This document shows, piece after piece, positions 1 through 12,902 of a DNA stretch of 64,000 nt (positions are counted from its first letter, which is position 1; the number at the start of each line of letters is the position of its first letter). The stretch is from the NCBI GenBank assembly GCA_964023205.1, contig OZ026835.1, positions 14,342,414-14,406,413 of the forward strand, read 5' to 3'. The notes under the pieces are model-generated. The model worked only from the letters and a program-made list of their open reading frames with translations. It did not search any database and was not told the DNA's origin. The position numbers and the translations under genes were made by a program. The DNA comes from Lutraria lutraria (Eukaryota > Mollusca > Bivalvia > Venerida > Mactridae).

Positions 1-3000
1 TTTGAACAAAAAGACCTCCAAATAAAGTCCACCTGTGAATAAGGGTCATTCTTTTTAATAGAACATTGACTATTTAGAACAAAATGACCTCCAAATAAAG
101 GCCACCGGTCAATAAGGGTAATTTAAAAAAAAAACATTTGACTATTTAGAACAATGTGACCTCCAAATAAAGGCCGCCTGTCAATAAGGGTCATTGTTTT
201 TAATAGAACATTGCCTATTTTGAACAAAAAGACCTCCAAATAAAGTCCACCGGTCAATAAGGGTAATTTTAAAAAAAAACATTGACTATTTAGAACAATA
301 TGACCTCCAAATATAGGCCGTCTGTCAATAAGGGTCATTGTTTTTAATAGAACATTGCCTATTTTGAACAAAAAGACCTCCAAATAAAGTCCACCTGTGA
401 ATAAGGGTCATTCTTTTTAATAGAACATTGACTATTTAGAACAAAATGACCTCCAAATAGAGTCCACCTGTGAATAAGGGTAATTTTTAAAAAAAAACAT
501 TGATTATTTTAAACAAAATGACCTCCAAATAAAGGCCACCCGTCAATAAGGGTCATTCTTTTTACAAGAACATTGACTATTTCGAACAAAATGACCTCCA
601 AATTAAGGCCACCTATCAATAAGGGTAATTTTTTATATGTTTTTTTTAAAAAACATTGACTATTTCGAGCAATATGACCTCCAAATAAAGGCCACCTGTC
701 AATAAGGGTCATTTTTTTTAATAGAACATTGACTATTTAGAACAAAATGACCTCCAAATAAAGGCCACTGGTCAATAAGGGTCATTCTTTTTCAAAGAAC
801 ATTGACTATTTAGACAAAATTACCTCCAAATTAAGGACACCTGTCAATAAGGGTCTTTCTTTTTACAAGAACATTGACTATTTCGGACAAAATGACCTCC
901 AAATTAAGGCCACCTATCAATAAGGGTAATTTTTTATATGTTTTTTTTACAAAACATTGACTATTTCGAGCAATATGACCTCCAATTAAAGGCCACCTGT
1001 CAATAAGGGTCATTCTTTTTAATAGAACATTGACTATTTAGAACAAAATGACCTCCAAATAAAGGCCACCGGTCAATAAGGGTAATTTAAAAAAAAAACA
1101 TTGACTATTTAGAACAATATGACCTCCAAATATAGGCCGTCTGTCAATAAGGGTCATTGTTTTTAATAGAACATTGCCTATTTTGAACAAAAAGACCTCC
1201 AAATAAAGTCCACCTGTGAATAGGGGTCATTCTTTTTAATAGAACATTGACTATTTAGAACAAAATGACCTCCAAATAAAGGCCACCTGTCAATAAGGGT
1301 CATTCTTTTTAATAGAACATTGACTATTTAGAACAAAATGACCTCCAAATAAAGGCCACCGGTCAATAAGGGTAATTTAAAAAAAAACCATTTGACTATT
1401 TAGAACAATGTGACCTCCAAATAAAGGCCGCCTGTCAATAAGGGTCATTCTTTTTAATAGAACATTGACTATTTAGAACAAAATGACCTCCAAATTAAGG
1501 CCACCTATCAATAAGGGTAATTTTTCATGTTTTTTTTAAAAAACATTGACTATTTAGAACAATATGACCTCCAAATAAAGTCCACCTGTGAATAAGGGTA
1601 GTTTTTAAGACAAAACCATTGATCATTTTGAACAAAATGACCTACAAATAAAGGGCACCGGTCAATAAGGGTCATTCTTTTTGAAAGAACCTTGACTATT
1701 TTGAACAAAATGACCTCCAAATAAAGTCCACCTGTGAATAAGGGTAATTTAAAAAAAAAAACATTGATTATTTTAAACAAAATGACCTCCAAATAAAGTC
1801 CACCTGTGAATAAGGGTAATTTTTAAAAAAAAACATTGATTATTTTAAACAAAATGACCTCCAAATAATGGCCACCTGTCAATAAGGGTCATTCTTTTTA
1901 CAAGAACATTGACTATTTCGAACAAAATGACCTCCAAATTAAGGCTACCTATCAATAAGGGTAATTTTTTATATGTTTTTTTGAAAAAACATTGACTATT
2001 TCGAGCAATATGACCTCCAAATAAAGTCCACCTGTGAATAAGGGTCATTCTTTTTAATAGAACATTGACTATTTAGAACAAAATGACCTCCAAATAAAGG
2101 CCACCTGTCAATAAGGGTCATTCTTTTTAATAGAACATTGACTATTTAGAACAAAATGACCTCCAAATAAAGGCCACCGGTCAATAAGGGTAATTTAAAA
2201 AAAAAACATTTGTCTATTTAGAACAATATGACCTCCAAATAATGGCCGCCTGTCAATAAGGGTCATTGTTTTTAATAGAACATTGCCTATTTTGAACAAA
2301 AAGACCTCCAAATAAAGTCCACCTGTGAATACGCATACTTTTTTTAAAAAAAAAACATTGATTATTTTTAACAAAATGACCTCCAAATAAAGGCCACCCG
2401 TCAATAAGGGTCATTCTTTTTAATAGAACATTGACTATTTAGAACAAAATGACCTCCAAATTAAGGCCACCTATCAATAAGGGTAATTTTTTATGTTTTA
2501 TTGAAAAAACATTGACTATTTAGAACAATATGACCTCCAAATAAAGTCCACCTGTGAATAAGGGTAGTTTTTAAGACAAAACCATTGATCATTTTGAACA
2601 AAATGACCTACAAATAAAGGGCACCGGTCAATAAGGGTCATTCTTTTTGAAAGAACCTTGACTATTTTGAACAAAATGACCTCCAAATAAAGTCCACCTG
2701 TGAATAAGAGTAATTTTTAAAAAAAAACATTGATTATTTTAAACAAAATGACCTCCAAATAAAGGCCACCCATCAATAAGGGTCATTCTTTTTACAAGAA
2801 CATTGACTATTTAGAACAAAATGACCTCCAAATAAAGGCCACCCGTCAATAAGGGTAATTTAAAAAAAAAACATTGACTATTTAGAACAATATGACCTCC
2901 AAATATAGGCCGTCTGTCAATAAGGGTCATTTTTTTAAATAGAACATTGACTATTTAGAACAAAATGACCTCCAAATAAAGGCCACTGGTCAATAAGTGT

Positions 3001-6000
3001 CATTCTTTTTCAAAGAACATTGACTATTTAGACAAAATTACCTCCAAATTAAGGACACCTGTCAATAACAGTCATTCTTTTTTAAAGAGCATTGACTATT
3101 TAGAACAAAATGACCTCCAAATTAGGGCCACCTATCAATAAGGGTAATTTTGTATATGTTTTTTTGAAAAAACATTGACTATTTAGAACAAAATGACCTC
3201 CAAATAAAGTCCACCTATCAATAAGGGTAATTTTGTATATGTTTTTTTGAAAAAACATTGACTATTTAGAACAATATGACCTCCAAATATAGGCCGTCTG
3301 TCAATAAGGGTCATTGTTTTTAATAGAACATTGCCTATTTTGAACAAAAAGACCTCCAAATAAAGTCCACCTGTGAATAAGGGTCATTCTTTTTAATAGA
3401 ACATTGACTATTTAGAACAAAATGACCTCCAAATAAAGGCCACCCGTCAATAAGGGTCATTCTTTTTACAAGAACATTGACTATTTCGAACAAAATGACC
3501 TCCAAATTAAGGCCACCTATCAATAAGGGTAATTTTTTATATGTTTTTTTTAAAAAACATTGACTATTTCGAGCAATATGACCTCCAAATAAAGGCCACC
3601 TGTCAATAAGGGTCATTCTTTTTAATAGAACATTGACTATTTAGAACAAAATGACCTCCAAATTAAGGCCACCTATCAATAAGGGTAATTTTTTATGTTT
3701 TTTTGAAAAAACATTGACTATTTAGAACAATATGACCTCCAAATAAAGTCCACCTGTGAATAAGGGTAGTTTTTAAGACAAAACCATTGATCATTTTGAA
3801 CAAAATGACCTCCAAATAAAGGCCACCTGTCAATAAGGGTCATTCTTTTTAATAGAACATTGACTATTTAGAACAAAATGACCTCCAAATAAAGGCCACC
3901 GGTCAATAAGGGTAATTTTAAAAAAAAACATTTGACTATTTAGAACAATGTGACCTCCAAATAAAGGCCGCCTGTCAATAAGGGTCATTGTTTTTAATAG
4001 AACATTGCCTATTTTGAACAAAAAGACCTCCAAATAAAGTCCACCGGTCAATAAGGGTAATTTTAAAAAAAAACATTGACTATTTAGAACAATATGACCT
4101 CCAAATATAGGCCGTCTGTCAATAAGGGTCATTGTTTTTAATAGAACATTGCCTATTTTGAACAAAAAGACCTCCAAATAAAGTCCACCTGTGAATAAGG
4201 GTCATTCTTTTTAATAGAACATTGACTATTTAGAACAAAATGACCTCCAAATAAAGGCCACCGGTCAATAAGGGTAATTTAAAAAAAAACATTTGACTAT
4301 TTAGAACAATGTGACCTCCAAATAAAGGCCGCCTGTCAATAAGGGTCATTGTTTTTAATAGAACATTGCCTATTTTGAACAAAAAGACCTCCAAATAAAG
4401 TCCACCGGTCAATAAGGGTAATTTTAAAAAAAAACATTGACTATTTAGAACAATATGACCTCCAAATATAGGCCGTCTGTCAATAAGGGTCATTGTTTTT
4501 AATAGAACATTGCCTATTTTGAACAAAAAGACCTCCAAATAAAGTCCACCTGTGAATAAGGGTCATTCTTTTTAATAGAACATTGACTATTTAGAACAAA
4601 ATGACCTCCAAATAGAGTCCACCTGTGAATAAGGGTAATTTTTAAAAAAAAACATTGATTATTTTAAACAAAATGACCTCCAAATAAAGGCCACCCGTCA
4701 ATAAGGGTCATTCTTTTTACAAGAACATTGACTATTTCGAACAAAATGACCTCCAAATTAAGGCCACCTATCAATAAGGGTAATTTTTTATATGTTTTTT
4801 TTAAAAAACATTGACTATTTCGAGCAATATGACCTCCAAATAAAGGGCACCAGTCAATAAGGGTCATTCTTTTTTAAAGAACCTTGACTATTTTGAACAA
4901 AATGACCTCCAAATTAAGGCCACCTATCAATAAGGGTAATTTTTTATGTTTTTTTGAAAAAACATTGACTATTTAGAACAATATGACCTCCAAATAAAGT
5001 CCACCTGTGAATAAGGGTAGTTTTTAAGACAAAACCATTGATCATTTTGAACAAAATGACCTACAAATAAAGGGCACCGGTCAATAAGGGTCATTCTTTT
5101 TGAAAGAACCTTGACTATTTTGAACAAAATGACCTCCAAATAAAGTCCACCTGTGAATAAGAGTAATTTTTAAAAAAAAACATTGATTATTTTAAACAAA
5201 ATGACCTCCAAATAAAGGCCACCCATCAATAAGGGTCATTCTTTTTACAAGAACATTGACTATTTAGAACAAAATGACCTCCAAATAAAGGCCACCCGTC
5301 AATAAGGGTAATTTAAAAAAAAAACATTGACTATTTAGAACAATATGACCTTCAAATATAGGCCGTCTGTCAATAAGGGTCATTTTTTTAAATAGAACAT
5401 TGACTATTTAGAACAAAATGACCTCCAAATAAAGGCCACTGGTCAATAAGGGTCATTCTTTTTCAAAGAACATTGACTATTTAGACAAAATTACCTCCAA
5501 ATTAAGGACACCTGTCAATAACAGTCATTCTTTTTTAAAGAGCATTGACTATTTAGAACAAAATGACCTCCAAATTAGGGCCACCTATCAATAAGGGTAA
5601 TTTTGTATATGTTTTTTTGAAAAAACATTGACTATTTAGAACAAAATGACCTCCAAATAAAGGCCACCCGTCAATAAGGGTCATTCTTTTTACAAGAACA
5701 TTGACTATTTCGGACAAAATGACCTCCAAATTAAGGCCACCTATCAATAAGGGTAATTTTTTATGTTTTTTTGAAAAAACATTGACTATTTAGAACAATA
5801 TGACCTCCAAATAAAGGACACCTGTCAATAACAGTCATTCTTTTTTAAAGAACATTTACTATTTAGAACAAAATGACCTCCAAATAAAGTCCACCTGTGA
5901 ATATGGGTAGTTTTTAAGACAAAAACATTGATTATTTTGAACAAAATGACCTTCAAATAAAGGGCACCAGTCAATAAGGGTCATTCTTTTTTAAAGAACC

Positions 6001-8792
6001 TTGACTATTTTGAACAAAATGACCTCCAAATAAAGTCCACCTGTGAATAAGGGTAATTCTTTTTACAAGAAAATTGACTATTTCGAGCAATATGACCTCC
6101 AAATAAAGGTCACCTGTCAATAAGGGTCATTTTTTTTAATAGAACATTGACTATTTAGAACAAAATGACCTCCAAATAAAGGCCACTGGTCAATAAGGGT
6201 CATTCTTTTTCAAAGAACATTGACTATTTAGACAAAATTACCTCCAAATTAAGGACACCTGTCAATAAGGGTCATTCTTTTTACAAGAACATTGACTATT
6301 TCGGACAAAATGACCTCCAAATTAAGGCCACCTATCAATAAGGGTAATTTTTTATATGTTTTTTTTACAAAACATTGACTATTTCGAGCAATATGACCTC
6401 CAATTAAAGGCCACCTGTCAATAAGGGTCATTCTTTTTAATAGAACATTGACTATTTAGAACAAAATGACCTCCAAATAAAGGCCACCGGTCAATAAGGG
6501 TAATTTAAAAAAAAAACATTGACTATTTAGCACAATATGACCTCCAAATATAGGCCGTCTGTCAATAAGGGTCATTGTTTTTAATAGAACATTGCCTATT
6601 TTGAACAAAAAGACCTCCAAATAAAGTCCACCTGTGAATAAGGGTCATTCTTTTTAATAGAACATTGACTATTTAGAACAAAATGACCTCCAAATAAAGG
6701 CCACCTGTCAATAAGGGTCATTCTTTTTAATAGAACATTGACTATTTAGAACAAAATGACCTCCAAATAAAGGCCACCGGTCAATAAGGGTAATTTAAAA
6801 AAAAAACATTTGACTATTTAGAACAATGTGACCTCCAAATAAAGGCCGCCTGTCAATAAGGGTCATTCTTTTTAATAGAACATTGCCTATTCTGAACAAA
6901 AAGACCTCCAAATAAAGTCCACCGGTCAATAAGGGTAATTTTAAAAAAAAACATTGACTATTTAGAACAATATGACCTCCAAATATAGGCCGTCTGTCAA
7001 TAAGGGTCATTGTTTTTAATAGAACATTGCCTATTTTGAACAAAAAGACCTCCAAATAAAGTCCACCTGTGAATAAGGGTCATTCTTTTTAATAGAACAT
7101 TGACTATTTAGAACAAAATGACCTCCAAATAAAGGCCACCGGTCAATAAGGGTAATTTAAAAAAAAAACATTTGACTATTTAGAACAATATGACCTCCAA
7201 ATATAGGCCGTCTGTAAATAAGGGTCATTGTTTTTAATAGAACATTGCCTATTTTGAACAAAAAGACCTCCAAATAAAGTCCACCTGTGAATAAGGGTAA
7301 TTTTAAAAAAAAAAACATTGATTATTTTAAACAAAATGACCTCCAAATAAAGGCCACCCATCAATAAGGGTCATTCTTTTTACAAGAACATTGACTATTT
7401 CGAACAAAATGACCTCCAAATTAAGGCAACCTATCAATAAGGGTAATTTTTTATATGTTTTTTTGAAAAAACATTGACTATTTCGAGCAATATGACCTCC
7501 AAATAAAGGCCACCTGTCAATAAGGGTCATTCTTTTTACAAGAACATTGACTATTTCGAACAAAATGACCTCCAAATTAAGGCAACCTATCAATAAGGGT
7601 AATTTTTTATATGTTTTTTTGAAAAAACATTGACTATTTCGAGCAATATGACCTCCAAATAAAGGCCACCTGTCAATAAGGGTCATTCTTTTTAATAGAA
7701 CATTGACTATTTAGACAAAATTACCTCCAAATTAAGGACACCTGTCAATAACAGTCATTCTTTTTTAAAGAGCATTGACTATTTAGAACAAAATGACCTC
7801 CAAATTAGGGCCACCTATCAATAAGGGTAATTTTTTATATGTTTTTTTGAAAAAACATTGACTATTTAGAACAAAATGACCTCCAAATAAAGGCCACCCG
7901 TCAATAAGGGTCATTCTTTTTACAAGAACATTGACTATTTCGGACAAAATGACCTCCAAATTAAGGCCACCTATCAATAAGGGTAATTTTTTATGTTTTT
8001 TTGAAAAAGCATTGACTATTTAGAACAATATGACCTCCAAATAAAGTCCACCTGTGAATAAGGGTAGTTTTTAAGACAAAACCATTGATCATTTTGAACA
8101 AAATGACCTCCAAATAAAGGCCACCGGTCAATAAGGGTAATTTAAAAAATGTTTTTAATAGAACATTGCCTATTTTGAACAAAAATACCTCCAAATAAAG
8201 TCCACCTGTGAATAAGGGTCATTCTTTTTAATAGAACATTGACTATTTAGAACAAAATGACCTCCAAATAAAGGCCACCCGTCAATAAGGGTCATTCTTT
8301 TTAATAGAACATTGACTATTTAGAACAAAATGACCTCCAAATTAAGGCCACCTATCAATAAGGGTAATTTTTTATGTTTTTTTTAAAGAACCTTGACTAT
8401 TTTGAACAAAATGACCTCCAAATAAAGTCCACCTGTGAATAAGGGTAATTTTTAAAAAAAAACATTGATTATTTTAAACAAAATGACCTCCAAATAAAGT
8501 CCACCTGTCAATAAGGGTCATTTTTTTTAATAGAACATTGACTATTTTGAACAAAATGACCTCCAAATAAAGGCCACCTGTCAATAACAGTCTTTCTTTT
8601 TTAAAGAGCATTGACTATTTCGAACAAAATGACCTCCAAATTATGGCCACCGGTCAATAAGGGTAATTTTTTATATGTTTTTTTGAAAAAACATCGACTA
8701 TTTCGAGCAATATGACCTCCAAATAAAGGCCACCTGTCAATAAGGGTCATTCTTTTTAATAGAACATTGACTATTTAGAACAAAATGACCTC
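1..8792. repeat. 72-bp satellite array, about 120 copies, with higher-order structure
   Basis: The array is a run of ~71-73 bp units, each marked by GACCTCCAAAT; the first spacings are 72, 73 and 71 bp. Each unit carries an A- or T-rich tract of variable length, the GACCTCC box and a CAATAAGGGT box. Variants recur in blocks: the block near 61-480 reappears near 3840 and 4220, and the block near 2460-3060 reappears near 4910-5530. Because 72 is 24 codons, short ORFs appear on the minus strand; I read these as shadows. The array starts before the window and ends at 8792, in mid-unit. Confidence 0.95.
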
Positions 8793-9552
8793 CAAAATTG
8801 ATTGGATGATCATGAAACCTTGTCAGAATGTTTGTCTTCATAATATCTTGGACGAGTTCGAACATGGGTCATTATTTTGGGTCAAAAACTAGGTCGCTAG
8901 GTCAAATCTTATGAAAAACCATGTTAACACTGTAGATTTCACAGTTATTATTGGATCTTCACCAAACTTTGTCAAATAGTTTGTTTTAATGATATAATGG
9001 TCAAGTATAAATATGGGTCATCTGGGTCAATAACTAGGTCACCAGGTCAAATCTTAGGAAAACTTTGTTAACACTGTACATGTCACAGTTTTAATTGGAT
9101 CTTCACCAAACCTTGTCAAAATGTTTGCCTCAATGATATGTGGGTCAAGGATGAAGATGGGTCAGCCGGGGTCAAAAACTGGGTCACAAGGTCAAATCTT
9201 AGGTAAAAATCTTGTAAAAGCTCTTAATGTCATGGTTTTGATTGGATCTTGGCCAAACCTTGTCAGATTGTTAGTCGTAATGATATTAAGGACAATTTCA
9301 AATATGGGTCACCTAGGGTCAAAATCCAGGTCACAAGGTCAAATCTTAGGAAAACCTTATTAACACTGTAGATGTCAAATTTTGATCGTATCTTCACCAA
9401 ACCTAGTTAGACTGTTTGTCTTAATGATATGTAAGACAAATTCGAACATAGGTGGTCTGGGGTCAAAAACTAGGTCACCGGTTCAAAACAATGTTTTAAT
9501 GAGTGAACAGTGATTGTCATGTGAGCGATATAGGGCCATGGCCCTCTTGTTT
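8793..9552 (+). mobile_element. pearl/HINE-like element, 5' truncated (core repeats and 3' end)
   Basis: There are about five ~145 bp core repeats, each with a GGATCTTCACCAAAC-like box and a GGTCAAAAACTAGGTCAC-like box. They end in the family terminus: GTGAGCGATATAGGG, a perfect 14 bp palindrome (AGGGCCATGGCCCT, 9532-9545), then CTTGTT. Core tandem repeats with a 3' palindrome match pearl elements of oysters, which have been grouped with Helentron-associated (HINE) non-autonomous rolling-circle elements. The 5' half is absent; satellite DNA abuts the core directly. Confidence 0.7.
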
Positions 9553-9814
9553 CAATTTGCCCCTGCACGTTTTCCACGTGCACTTTTGTTGTTTTTACAT
9601 CGGCCGCAGTAGCGCACGGAATTATCGCGCTTTAAAAAAAATCGATATTGGATTTTATAGATATCATTATTATACAAGCATATGTTTCTAAGTTTTGGTG
9701 TACATTCATTTACAAATAAAAAAAATGTTGCATTTTTTCAACTGCACAGTTATAAGTTTGGCCTAGTGTATATACTTTTTATTCTGGAAAAACTGTTGTG
9801 ATTTAACCAGAAAA
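9553..9814. other. Intergenic sequence, nothing recognised
   Basis: This is AT-rich single-copy-looking sequence with a short inverted repeat near 9570 (GCACGTTTTCCACGTGC). I see no coding or RNA signal. Confidence 0.5.
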
Positions 9815-10335
9815 CTGTCCCATGAGCATGGGCATTATCGTCCATGAAAATGAACTCCAGACCAATAGTACCTGCGTATGGACGCACACAAACTTCCTAG
9901 ATCTCATTTACGTACCTCACAGCTGTGAGCGTGCTATTTTCAATGACTTGTATGTCTGTTTTTCCCCAGAAGAAAATGCCTGCCGAGACAATAACTGAGC
10001 CACCACCATAGCGGTCATGCCCAGCAATACAAACTGGCTCAAAGCGTTCATTTCTCTTTCTCCAGACTCTTAGCACGTCTATCACGTCACACAGAACCTG
10101 AACTCGTCAGAGAAGAATACAGGGGAGCAGTCCTGTAGGGTCCATCCAACATGGTCATGAGCCCACTGTAGGGTCATGAGCCCACTTTAGATGCTCTCTA
10201 ACATGTTGCGGCCATAAAGGGCGTTGAAAATGGCGCATAAATGAGATCTTGGAAGTTCATGTGCGTCCATACACAGGTCTATTGGTCCGGAGTTCATTTT
10301 CATGGACGATAATGCCCATGCTTATAGGGCGACTG
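9815..10335. repeat. Inverted duplication (~88-bp arms) built from Tc1 transposase sequence
   Basis: The left arm (~9815-9910) and right arm (~10238-10335) are reverse complements at about 90% identity, separated by ~330 bp. Both arms encode the same Tc1 catalytic segment (GATAATGCCCATGCT box), pointing outward in opposite directions. A self-folding transcript is possible. No clear target duplication was found. Confidence 0.75.
9820..10170 (-). pseudogene. Tc1-like transposase fragment (DDE), frameshifted
   Basis: Reading the minus strand from 10170, I see FFSDEFRF (first catalytic Asp region of Tc1 transposases), then after a frameshift VWRKRNERF, HDRYGGGSV, LTAVRYVNEI and, past a stop, the second-Asp motif FIFMDDNAHAH. 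The motif order and spacing are those of the Tc1 catalytic domain. The N-terminal DNA-binding region and the C-terminal end are missing. A stop and a frameshift make it inactive. The 3' part (9820-9908) lies in an inverted-repeat arm shared with 10238-10330. Confidence 0.8.
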
Positions 10336-10340
10336 ACACC
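10241..10340 (+). pseudogene. Second, plus-strand copy of Tc1 second-Asp segment
   Basis: The plus strand reads IGPEFIFMDDNAHAYRATD, the Tc1 motif around the second catalytic Asp. It is slightly closer to the family consensus than the minus-strand copy in the left arm. It is about 30 codons long and non-functional, and ends just before the CR1-like LINE begins. Confidence 0.7.
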
Positions 10341-10369
10341 AATCAGTCACAATGGCACCAAGCAAATGC

Positions 10370-10762
10370 TGCAACATAACACAAAGTGACAGAATTGCAC
10401 TACAAGAATTTGTCACCAGTCAAACAAATGCATCTACACTGTTAGATATTCCATGCGTCACATTTGTCACAAAAAAAATGCAGTCACTCGACACAAGTAA
10501 AGCAACAGGACTAGATGGATTGGGAGCTAAATTTCTTATGATGAGTGCTGATATTAGATCTAAACCTCTAACTTACATTTTCAACCAAAGTATTTCAAAA
10601 TCCAGTTTTCCTCAACTCTTGAAGAAAGCAAAAGTTATTCCAATTTTCAAGAAGGGGAGTAAATCTGATACAAACAATTACCGCCTTATCTCTATTCTCC
10701 CTATACTATCAAAAATCCTTGAAACTCATGTAAGTGATCATTTGAAAGTATACCTTGAAAAC
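10370..10762 (+). pseudogene. CR1/Jockey-like LINE reverse transcriptase, fragment 1 (N-terminal RT)
   Basis: An ORF starting at 10352 gives the start of a non-LTR reverse transcriptase: LDTSKATGLDGLGAKFL, then AKVIPIFKKGSKSDTNNYR and LISILPILSKILE. These are RT regions 0-2 of CR1/Jockey-type LINEs, which copy their RNA into DNA at a nicked target. No endonuclease domain is upstream; the 5' side is Tc1 debris. The frame is open to VYLEN, where the MULE-like element enters at 10763. The first bases of the MULE add a few false codons before a stop. The rest resumes at 18762. Confidence 0.85.
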
Positions 10763-11330
10763 GGGTACGACTAAATACCGGAAAGGACCCCTTTCCGCGG
10801 TAAGGACTTGACGTGATCGGAAAGGGCCCGTTAATTTTTAATTAATGCTTTTTTCAAAACATTTCTTTATCTTTTCATTTCTCAAAGAAAAAATAATGTA
10901 TTTGGCAAAGTTGTGTAATAAAATCTCCATATTTACACATTTTGTGGACAATTATATTAAACGCACTTATTTGTCTGATCGGAAAGGACTTGCTAGACGT
11001 GATCGTAAAGGACTCGTATATTCTTAATTAATGCATTTTTTCACAACAGTTCTATATCATTTCATTTTTCAATGAACAAAAAATATTTTGGCAAAGCCGT
11101 ATTATCTATATTTTTAAGCATTTGTGGATAATTATACTAAATGCACTCATTTGGCTGATCGGAAAGGACTTATGTACGTTATCGGAAAGGACTTATGTAC
11201 GTTATCGGAAAGGACTTATGTACGTTATCGGAAAGGACTTATGTACGTTATCGGAAAGGACTCGTTTATTCTTAATTAATGCATATGCTCTCCCGAAAAA
11301 CATTTCATAACACTACGTCTTTCAATTAAA
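10763..11330. repeat. Left long terminal inverted repeat of the MULE
   Basis: About 570 bp made of ~190-220 bp subrepeats containing GATCGGAAAGGACTTG, GTTAATTTTTAATTAATGC and a TTTGTGGACAATTAT-like box. The reverse complement of the same modules forms the right end. At 11157-11262 a 23 bp unit (ATCGGAAAGGACTTATGTACGTT) is tandemly repeated four to five times. Subterminal motif clusters of this kind are common transposase-binding sites; that role is inferred. Confidence 0.75.
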
Positions 11331-11787
11331 AATTATTTATGTAGCATTTTTTTGTTTCTAAATTTGTATGTTCAAGCTTTTCATAGATGTTTCGCATATC
11401 ACATAGCTTCAATCTGAATTCGGTAATATTGAATGATCTCCATTTGGATCATTGTATTTATCCTCACGTTTATAGATTATAAGTGTGAGATAAAATATAT
11501 CAAATATACTAAGTCGAAAAGCAAAATATTTCAGATCATAATAATGTTATAATTTAAAAAGTGTGCTGCCGTAAAGAGAGCGTTCAGTTATGACAGAATG
11601 AATTTTCTTTATTGTATATTCATTATCTGATACCCTTTTCATTTAAATGAAAAGAAGTATTAATAATAAATAAATAAATAAAAAAATGTAAAAGAGTATG
11701 CTTTCACATTCATAATGTCATATCCAGGCCACACCACGAGGAGGCGCTCACGTCATGGCCCAAAAAAATGTTTTTTTATTTATATGA

Positions 11788-12531
11788 TTGACCGGCAACT
11801 TTCTGAATGTCACTAGGTCTGAAAATATGAGAGATGGGTATAGTAGATATCTATTAAAAGTATTGAAATGTATATTTATTAACATTATTAGATATTGGTT
11901 GAAAATTATTTTAAGCTCAGATATCACATATGTTAAATGTATATATAATTTAATGGTTAAAAATATACAATTATACCTAGAAAGAAAGTCTTGGGCAAAA
12001 TCTGTAAAAAATATTTGGAAACATCAGGATTCACAGAAATTTGGATAAAAAGCAGATACAAATACCTTTATGTCATTTTTTAAACAAAGAGTTAAAGATA
12101 ATTATATACAAATTTGGACTACTGAATTGAATAATTCACCGAAAGCTAGAACATACAAATCATTTAGTGAATTTCGTTTTCAATCATATTTGGATAATAT
12201 ACATGTAAATAAATTAAGATATGTTTTTACTAGGTTTAGATTATCTGCACATAGATTAGAGGCAGAAGCTGGTAGGTGGTATAAGCCAAACAAAATTCCA
12301 TACAATGAACGAAAATGTCAATTATGTAACAGTCTAGAACACGAATTCCACTTTTGGAATGTCCGTTGTACTTAGAAAATATAAAAAAAACATATATAAA
12401 AATTTTATTGGCAATATCTAAATCTAAGTATGGTTAAATCTATTGATCTTTTGAAATCAGAGGATATTAAAGAAATTAGAAATTTATCAGCTTATATTTA
12501 TAAAAGTGTTGAGAAAAGATAAAAATACTTA
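11788..12531 (+). pseudogene. LINE ORF2 C-terminal fragment inside the MULE
   Basis: Two adjoining frames give the C-terminal region of a non-LTR retrotransposon ORF2: IIRYWLKIILSS, LYLERKSWAKSVKNI, then FKQRVKDNYIQIW, TRFRLSAHRLEAEAGRW, the metal-binding CQLCNSLEHEFHF and a C of VRCT. A frameshift near 12050 separates the halves. The same family in worse repair lies in elements A and B. A GGCAACTTTCTGA box occurs at both ends (about 11791 and 12817), so this is probably a separate insertion into the MULE. Confidence 0.75.
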
Positions 12532-12544
12532 TTATTTGAATTAA

Positions 12545-12815
12545 GCTGTTCCCTCTCTGAATGCTATGCTATCCTATCTTATCCTATCCTATCCTATCTT
12601 ATTATACCTCAATTTCATTCACAATGTTAATCTTCCATAGGCCACCGTGACATATTAGTACCGTCAGACAGACCCAGCGAGAAAAAAAATTACTGTCCTA
12701 TGCTATGCTATACTATGGTATCCTATCCTATGCTATCCTGTGCTATCCTATCCTATTGTATCCTATGCTATGCTATCCCATCCTATGTTATGCTATGCTA
12801 TGCTGTGCTGTATGA
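12545..12815. repeat. Degenerate CTATC/CTATG pentamer microsatellite
   Basis: Two runs of imperfect 5 bp units (CTATC, CTATG, CTATT), about 12558-12600 and 12695-12805, flank ~90 bp of non-repetitive sequence. They follow the 3' side of the LINE fragment. Confidence 0.85.
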
Positions 12816-12902
12816 GTGACGGGCAACTTTCTGAGTGATACAAGGTCTGTATATTACATTAATTATTTACATCTAAATTCCCCTTACTGACTATAAGTCT
12901 CC

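Noticed and set aside
1..8200. Many 60-119 residue minus-strand ORFs with repeated MTLIDRWPLFGGH-type peptides
   Set aside because: They follow from a 72 bp (24-codon) satellite unit without stops in one frame; frames break wherever unit length changes, and no start, promoter or domain supports translation.
1..8792. CRISPR-like array
   Set aside because: Units are contiguous diverged repeats without unique spacers, and the window is eukaryotic.
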